Source of the DNA: UBA2883 sp050873965 | GTDB lineage: Bacteria; Cyanobacteriota; Vampirovibrionia; Gastranaerophilales; Gastranaerophilaceae | Assembly (NCBI GenBank): GCA_050873965.1 | Contig: JBNMJS010000002.1 | Span: forward strand, 1 to 64,000 | Reading direction: 5' to 3' | DNA length: 64,000 nt | Shown here: in pieces, positions 59,200 through 64,000 of the stretch | Layout: the number at the start of each line of letters is the position of its first letter | Position numbering within the stretch: the first letter of the stretch is position 1 | Translations under genes and position numbers: made by a program | The notes under the pieces: model-generated | Told to the model about the DNA's origin: nothing | Databases searched by the model: none | Seen by the model: only the letters and a program-made list of their open reading frames with translations

Positions 59200-60542
59200 T
59201 GTTTGAAAAATTTACGGAACAAGCAATAAATACTGTATATGATGCTCAAAATTACGCTATCAAATGGGGTAGTTCTGAGGTTTATATTGGTCATTTGTTA
59301 TGTGCTATTGTGCATAATGCAAAAGGTATTTCTCTTAGAATGTTTAGAAATTGTGGTATTGATACTGCAAAGATAGAAGAGGAAGTTAGAAATTATGTTT
59401 CACCTACAACGAAAAATTACGTTGTTGTTCCGTTCAATAATGATGTGAAAACATTGTTAAAACAAACATTAGACTTGGCTACAAAATCAGGTAACAAAAA
59501 TATTTTGTATGAACATTTATTCTTGGCTTTGTTAAATGCTAAAAATCCTAGCGTTAATGAAGTTTTAGAAAAATATGGTTTTGATATTTTTAAAGCAAAA
59601 GATATTTTGAGTAAACTTGTTCAAAAGAAAATGAAAAAGATGACTCACCCAGAGGGCGAAGAAGCAGGTGAAGTTAGAAAGATTGATGAAATTTATAAGA
59701 ATTTTGAACGTTCATCTATCTTTGATAAAGCAATTTCAAAATTGACGGCATCTGGTTATGAAATTTTGGGTACAGAACAGATTGTATCATCAATTTTAGA
59801 GAATAAAGATTCTGATATTGTGAAGTTATTATCAGAATTTGGTGTTACTCAACAGACTTTTGATGAAAGACTAGCAGAGTTAAAATCAAGAGATGCTGAA
59901 TATTCTGGACGTAAAATTGTATTTACACCAAATGCGTTTTGGGTTATGAATAATGCCCTACAAGCAGCAAAAGAATTGGGTTCATCTACTGTATTACCTG
60001 AACATATCATTTTAGGCATATTGAATGTTAAAAAAGGTATTGCAAGTGAAATCTTTAAAGAAATGGATATTGATTTTGAAGATTTGTCAGAAAAAATTAT
60101 TAAACCTATCGAAAAACAAATGCCTGAAACTTTGGTTATTTTGAAGTTGGCTAAGGAAGAAGCAAGACGTATTGGACGTAATGTTGTTGGAACAGAAATG
60201 TTTTTGCTAGGTATTTTGGCTGAGGGTTCTGGTATAGGTGCTAAGGTGCTTAACAACTTAGAAATTACATTGAAAGATGCACGTAATGTTGTTGAAAAAC
60301 TTTTAGGTTTTGGTAATGAATATTTTGATAATGAAATTGCATTTACAAAACGTGCTAAGAATGTATTAGAAAAAGCTTGGCGTTTGGCACAAGATGCGAA
60401 ACGTGAAAGAATTAATTCTGAAGATTTGCTTTTGGCAATTACGTCTGAACATAGTTCTTTGGCTATGAAGGTGCTAGAACAATTAGGCGTTGATGCAGTT
60501 GAAATTAAATATGGTATTTTAAAAGAGATAGAAAAATCTTGA
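59199..60542 (+). CDS. multi-repeat Clp N-terminal domain protein without ATPase
   Basis: A 447-residue protein made of ClpA/B/C-type N-terminal (Clp R) repeats and nothing else. One pair begins FEKFTEQAINTVYDAQNYAIKWGSSEVYIGHLL. Others are seen at DKAISKLTASGYEILGTEQIV, NAFWVMNNALQAAKELGSSTVLPEHIILGIL, ILKLAKEEARRIGRNVVGTEMFLLGIL and FTKRAKNVLEKAWRLAQDAKRERINSEDLLLAI. That gives about six repeats, or three full N domains. No Walker motif is present. The N domain binds adaptors and substrates for Clp unfoldases; plastid ClpT proteins are known stand-alone versions. The start is GTG 59199 with GAGG upstream, overlapping the DUF1292 stop by one base. Confidence 0.87.
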   Translation: MFEKFTEQAINTVYDAQNYAIKWGSSEVYIGHLLCAIVHNAKGISLRMFRNCGIDTAKIEEEVRNYVSPTTKNYVVVPFNNDVKTLLKQTLDLATKSGNKNILYEHLFLALLNAKNPSVNEVLEKYGFDIFKAKDILSKLVQKKMKKMTHPEGEEAGEVRKIDEIYKNFERSSIFDKAISKLTASGYEILGTEQIVSSILENKDSDIVKLLSEFGVTQQTFDERLAELKSRDAEYSGRKIVFTPNAFWVMNNALQAAKELGSSTVLPEHIILGILNVKKGIASEIFKEMDIDFEDLSEKIIKPIEKQMPETLVILKLAKEEARRIGRNVVGTEMFLLGILAEGSGIGAKVLNNLEITLKDARNVVEKLLGFGNEYFDNEIAFTKRAKNVLEKAWRLAQDAKRERINSEDLLLAITSEHSSLAMKVLEQLGVDAVEIKYGILKEIEKS

Positions 60543-61867
60543 TTAAAGAAGTAATTTCAAAATTTATTGATGAGTATAATTTAACCAATAAAACTGTTAT
60601 TGTAGGGTTTTCTGGTGGTTATGATTCAATGTGCCTATTAGACGTTATGCAAAAACTTGCCCCTGAAAAGAATATTAAATTGATTGCAGCACATTACAAT
60701 CATAATTGGCGTGGTGAAATTGCAAGGGCAGAACAGTTGCATTGTGAGGAGTTCTGTAAAGAAAAGGATATTGAATTTTATACTCAGACAGCAAGTGCTG
60801 ATGTAAAAAAAACAGAAACCGAAGCAAGAGAATTGCGTTATAAATTTTTTGAAGATGCTATAAAACAATATTGTGCCGATGCTGTATTTACGGCTCATAA
60901 TTATAATGATAATGCAGAAACTGTTTTGTATAGAATAATAAAAGGTACTGGTGTTGTTGGATTACGTGGAATACTTTCTAAACGTGATATTTTTTACCGT
61001 CCGTTGTTGAGTGTTACTCGTGAGGAAATTGAAAAATATTGTGTGGATAATGGGTTAAGTCCTAACAATGATAACCCTAATAATGATACGAAATATAAAC
61101 GTAATTTTATAAGACATGAAATATTACCGGTGTTAAAGAAGATTAATCCTGAAATCTTGAAATCTCTGAATACGTTAGCAGAGGTTTCAATATCAGAAAC
61201 AAATATTATTGAAGAATATTTAAGTAAGTTATCAAAGGATATGATAGTTGGTAACAAGATTGATTTGGCAAAGTTTAAAAATTTGTCAAAAGACGTTAAA
61301 CAAAGATTACTTTATAAATTTATTTATGACATTGGATTTGATTATGATTATTCAATGATAAAAAATATTTTTAATTTTGTAGAAGGTAATGTATCGCAAA
61401 AGAAAATTTCTAAATATTCCTTATCTAATGATACTTGGCTATATTTAGGTGATAAATATATTGAGATTATAAAGAGTTATGAAAAACAAAATGATGTTGT
61501 CACTATTGATAAAGATGGAACTTATACACTTGGTGAATCTTTGTTTTGTATTTCAAAATGTTTAACAAAAGAAAATAATTGTGATGAAACTATTGCATTT
61601 GTAGATTTGTCAAAATATAATAATTTAACTTTAAGAACTCGAAAAGATGGAGATATAATTTCACCATTAGGGTTAAAAGGAACTATGAAGTTGAAAAAAT
61701 ACTTGATAGATAAAAAGATACCACAACATAAACGTGATAAATTATTGTTGTTATGTACAGATAATGAAGTTTTATGGGTGGCAGGAGTCGGTTTAAGTGA
61801 TAAGATTAAAACTATTACAAACCCAACTCACAAACTTAGTGTTAAATATAATGAGGACATATTATGA
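60539..61867 (+). CDS. tilS: tRNA(Ile)-lysidine synthase
   Basis: It converts C34 of tRNA-Ile(CAU) to lysidine, which switches the codon from AUG to AUA, an essential step. The 442 residues have the ATP-binding SGGYDS motif at about 26-31 (SGG-x-D-S), AAHYNHNWRG, EEFCKEKDIEF and FTAHNYNDNAETVLYRIIKGTG. The C-terminal substrate domain ends with TLRTRKDGDIISPLGLKG and IPQHKRDKLLLL. The start is TTG 60539, overlapping the previous stop by four bases (TTGA); no ATG fits before the motif. It is followed by hpt with an ATGA overlap, the same pair as in Firmicutes. Confidence 0.95.
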   Translation: MIKEVISKFIDEYNLTNKTVIVGFSGGYDSMCLLDVMQKLAPEKNIKLIAAHYNHNWRGEIARAEQLHCEEFCKEKDIEFYTQTASADVKKTETEARELRYKFFEDAIKQYCADAVFTAHNYNDNAETVLYRIIKGTGVVGLRGILSKRDIFYRPLLSVTREEIEKYCVDNGLSPNNDNPNNDTKYKRNFIRHEILPVLKKINPEILKSLNTLAEVSISETNIIEEYLSKLSKDMIVGNKIDLAKFKNLSKDVKQRLLYKFIYDIGFDYDYSMIKNIFNFVEGNVSQKKISKYSLSNDTWLYLGDKYIEIIKSYEKQNDVVTIDKDGTYTLGESLFCISKCLTKENNCDETIAFVDLSKYNNLTLRTRKDGDIISPLGLKGTMKLKKYLIDKKIPQHKRDKLLLLCTDNEVLWVAGVGLSDKIKTITNPTHKLSVKYNEDIL

Positions 61868-62400
61868 AACCTATTACAGAAAAAGATTTAAAAGTTTTGT
61901 TTACAGAAGAACAAATCCAATCAAAGATTAAAGAATTAGCTAATCAATTGAATGATGAATATAAAGATTCAAAAGTGTATGTTATCTGTGTTTTAAAGGG
62001 TTCTATAATGTTTACCGTTGATTTGGTTAAACATTTGAAAATGCCATTGAGAATGGAATTTATAAGACTTTCTAGTTATGGCACAAATTATACTTCAACA
62101 GGTAAAGTTAGTGCCGTTGATATATCATTGCCTGATTTGAATGATAAAAATGTTTTGATAATAGAAGATATTATTGATACCGGTCATACTGCACAGTTTT
62201 TGACTAATTTTATTAAGAATAATTTTAAGACAAAATCTATGAAATTTATTTCATTATTAGATAAAAGATGTAAACGTGTTGTTGATATAAATCCTGATAT
62301 GTATGGATTTACGATTGATGACAAATTCTTGGTAGGTTATGGACTAGATTATGATGGATATTATAGAAACTTAACCTATGTTGGATATGTTGAAATTTAA
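61864..62400 (+). CDS. hpt: hypoxanthine phosphoribosyltransferase
   Basis: It salvages hypoxanthine and guanine with PRPP. The 178 residues show YVICVLKGSIMFTVDLVKHL, RLSSYGTNYTSTGKV, the PRPP motif VLIIEDIIDTGHTA and VGYGLDYDGYYRNLTYVG. The ATG overlaps the tilS stop (ATGA). It ends the operon that began with the ClpX zinc-finger gene and is followed by a bidirectional hairpin. In Firmicutes, ftsH often follows tilS-hpt; here ftsH is 14 kb away. Confidence 0.95.
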   Translation: MKPITEKDLKVLFTEEQIQSKIKELANQLNDEYKDSKVYVICVLKGSIMFTVDLVKHLKMPLRMEFIRLSSYGTNYTSTGKVSAVDISLPDLNDKNVLIIEDIIDTGHTAQFLTNFIKNNFKTKSMKFISLLDKRCKRVVDINPDMYGFTIDDKFLVGYGLDYDGYYRNLTYVGYVEI

Positions 62401-62412
62401 AAGATTGTGAAA

Positions 62413-62450
62413 ATAAAATAACCGACTAATTTATTAGCCGGTTATTTTTT
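62413..62450. terminator. bidirectional terminator
   Basis: An imperfect 13-bp stem (arms 62418-62430 and 62433-62446, one mismatch) has a T6 run on the plus side and a T-rich tract on the minus side. It ends the hpt operon and the convergent coiled-coil gene. Confidence 0.88.
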
Positions 62451-62476
62451 ATTATATGGATGGAGTTTTTATTTGA

Positions 62477-64000
62477 TTAAGCAACTATTTGGTTGTATTG
62501 AGCTAAGATTGTTGCTTTTTGTTCTTCAGGAAGAGATTTGAAGTATGCTTTTTCTTGAGCAGTTAATTGAGAGTAAAGGTCTGCGTATTCTGATTTGTTA
62601 CCGAATTGTCTGCCTGCGATACCTACTGTTAACCATCTTGCTGCTGGTTTTTCGTAAGCGATTGTACCGATTTCTCTTGCTACGTGGTCGTAACCTGTTC
62701 CTTCTTGAGCGTTGTATTTAGCATTTAAAACATCGTTTTCTGTTTGTTCTTTTTCAAGTTTGTTTTTAAGAGTGTTTGCTTTTTGTTCTGCTTTTTCTAG
62801 TTGAGCGTATGCTCTATCATTTGTTGAACTTTCTGCATTTAATTCGTTGTATTTATTTGTTGCATCTGTTGATTGTTTTTTAGTTTCAGCTAAATTATCA
62901 TTTGATGTTTTTACTTCTTCTTTTGTAACACCTTTTGGTAAAGTGAAATCTTGTCTGCCTTTAAGTTCTTCGATTTCTTTTTCTAATTTAGCGATTTTTG
63001 CTGTATCTGGTTTGTCTTGTTTGTTGATGCTATCAATTGTTTTTTGTTTGCTGTTGATTTCGTTTTGGATATGTTGTGCTTCACGAGTGCGTCTTGCTAA
63101 AACTTCCTTACCTGTTTTAATTTGTGTTTCTAGATTTTCAATTTCTCCTTTTAGTTTTGATTTTTCTGCATCTGTTGTTGCTTTTGAAAGTTCAGCTTTC
63201 TTTTGTGCTAAATCTGCATTTTGTTTTGTTATAATTTCATTTCCTTCTTCCCAAGAAGTTGTTTTATTCATTTCTTCAATTGCTGCTTTTTTAACTTTAA
63301 GAGTACTAATTTCTTCTTGTATTTTTGTATATTCTGGAGATTTTTTATCTTTGATGTCTTTTGCTTGTTTTTGTTTATCTGCAATTTCTTTATCTAATTT
63401 GCCTGCTTCGTTTTCGATTTTGCCTTTTGTACCATATACTGCGTTGTTGTAGTTTTCAGTTACTTTACCTGTGAATGCATCTTTTTGTGCAACGCCTTCT
63501 TTTTTCAATGCTCCAAGTTTTGTTGTGAAACCTTCGCCAGCACCTTGATATGCTGTTTTGAAACCATCGAAACTTTTACTTACTGCTTCGCCAGAATCTT
63601 TGAATACTTGTTTTGTTGCTTTTGCATAACCACCAATTCCGTCGAATTCTGAAGGATTTGCTGCTGAACCTTTTGCTACTGCTTTAGCACCAGCTACTGC
63701 TAAAGCACCTGCTGTAGTATTTGAACCTAATGATTGCCATGCTGCTTCAGCTTCTGCATCTGTATCGGCTGTTGCAATATCATAAATTGATTTGCCCATT
63801 CCGATTGCAGAAACACCGATACCTGCTGCTGCAATCATTGCTGGAACTGCTGTTCCTGCAGTTAACACGGTAACTGCACCTACACCCACTGCAATTGCTG
63901 CTGTTTTCAGAGTCTGACCGATGCTGAAGTTACCTTTTTCGTCTGTGAACATGCCAGTAAAGAATTTACCAACACCTTTTGCAAAGTTTAATGCTGCTTT
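62477..64000 (-). CDS. coiled-coil protein with hydrophobic N-terminal region, 5' end outside the window
   Basis: No family is recognised. The reading frame stays open from ATG 63952 through the last 48 bases of the window (16 codons, reading ...NFAKGVGKFFTG), so the true start is probably beyond position 64000 and this is a partial gene. Visible parts are a long Ala/Gly-rich hydrophobic region (about 17-55 from ATG 63952) and a second Ala-rich stretch. A Lys/Glu/Gln/Asn-rich coiled coil of about 230 residues follows. The C-terminal domain has YEKPAARWLTVGIAG and ends in short helices. The hydrophobic region plus long coiled coil resembles tape-measure or membrane-pore-forming secreted proteins, but that is only a resemblance. 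Confidence 0.75.
   Translation of the reverse strand, partial: KAALNFAKGVGKFFTGMFTDEKGNFSIGQTLKTAAIAVGVGAVTVLTAGTAVPAMIAAAGIGVSAIGMGKSIYDIATADTDAEAEAAWQSLGSNTTAGALAVAGAKAVAKGSAANPSEFDGIGGYAKATKQVFKDSGEAVSKSFDGFKTAYQGAGEGFTTKLGALKKEGVAQKDAFTGKVTENYNNAVYGTKGKIENEAGKLDKEIADKQKQAKDIKDKKSPEYTKIQEEISTLKVKKAAIEEMNKTTSWEEGNEIITKQNADLAQKKAELSKATTDAEKSKLKGEIENLETQIKTGKEVLARRTREAQHIQNEINSKQKTIDSINKQDKPDTAKIAKLEKEIEELKGRQDFTLPKGVTKEEVKTSNDNLAETKKQSTDATNKYNELNAESSTNDRAYAQLEKAEQKANTLKNKLEKEQTENDVLNAKYNAQEGTGYDHVAREIGTIAYEKPAARWLTVGIAGRQFGNKSEYADLYSQLTAQEKAYFKSLPEEQKATILAQYNQIVA

Overview
The window is low-GC DNA (roughly 30% by eye) with dense, short-spaced operons on both strands and the standard genetic code (TGA is used as stop). 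The gene mix points to an anaerobic, diderm bacterium. LptB/LptF-type lipopolysaccharide export, a Sec system, YidC with a large loop, the MEP pathway (IspF), [FeFe] hydrogenases and meso-diaminopimelate dehydrogenase occur beside many family-restricted proteins. The best guess is a gut Melainabacterium (Vampirovibrionia, Gastranaerophilales). This is inference from gene content; no rRNA is present to confirm it.

Layout. 1-5.9 kb (minus strand): two small membrane proteins behind a lytic transglycosylase, then HU, a shortened SpoIID-like protein, RecN and a GNAT-like protein. 6-10.9 kb (plus): prs, a membrane protein with an HELGH zinc-protease motif, a sensorless histidine kinase, a VKOR-DsbA fusion, queH and a cysteine-rich DUF6485-type protein. 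10.9-13.1 kb (minus): a nudix/HAD/ispF/gloA-like operon. 13.2-18.1 kb (plus): a five-gene [FeFe] hydrogenase locus, with a PAS-containing sensory-type hydrogenase, a SpoIIE-type phosphatase, two small thioredoxin-fold [2Fe-2S] proteins and a catalytic-type hydrogenase. 18.2-21.9 kb: a free-standing HD-GYP protein, then rpsE-rpmD-rplO-secY as a separate unit with its own promoter and structured leader. 22-25.7 kb: a 1226-residue repeat protein of unknown function. 25.7-28.3 kb: lptB, an lptF/G permease and a secreted NAGPA-type glycosidase. 28.4-39.5 kb: leuS, ribD, a UPF0173 hydrolase, a 14-TPR secreted protein, nadK, a radical SAM protein, and ssb with a sugar-acid kinase/PdxA pair. 39.6-48.1 kb: two lineage-specific proteins, a LysM/EF-hand protein, and ftsH with a RipA-like membrane protein and a metH that lacks the activation domain. 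48.2-53.8 kb: tRNA-Gln(CUG), ddh, a small tagged protein, tRNA-Asn, then yidC-queA-MATE. 53.8-56.5 kb: two tandem paralogous membrane-anchored proteins whose C-terminal halves look like PARP-type ADP-ribosyltransferases. 56.6-62.4 kb: an operon with a stand-alone ClpX zinc finger, a helical-repeat protein, ruvX, a DUF1292 protein, a multi-repeat Clp N-domain protein without ATPase, tilS and hpt. 62.5-64 kb: a coiled-coil protein cut by the window edge.

Most likely new biology: the tandem ART-like pair; the Clp substrate-recognition domains separated from their ATPases in one operon; the large CKNxDG-repeat protein; and a short N-terminal S/N-F-x-A/G tag shared by otherwise unrelated proteins without Sec signals. 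No CRISPR array, insertion sequence, prophage or rRNA was seen.
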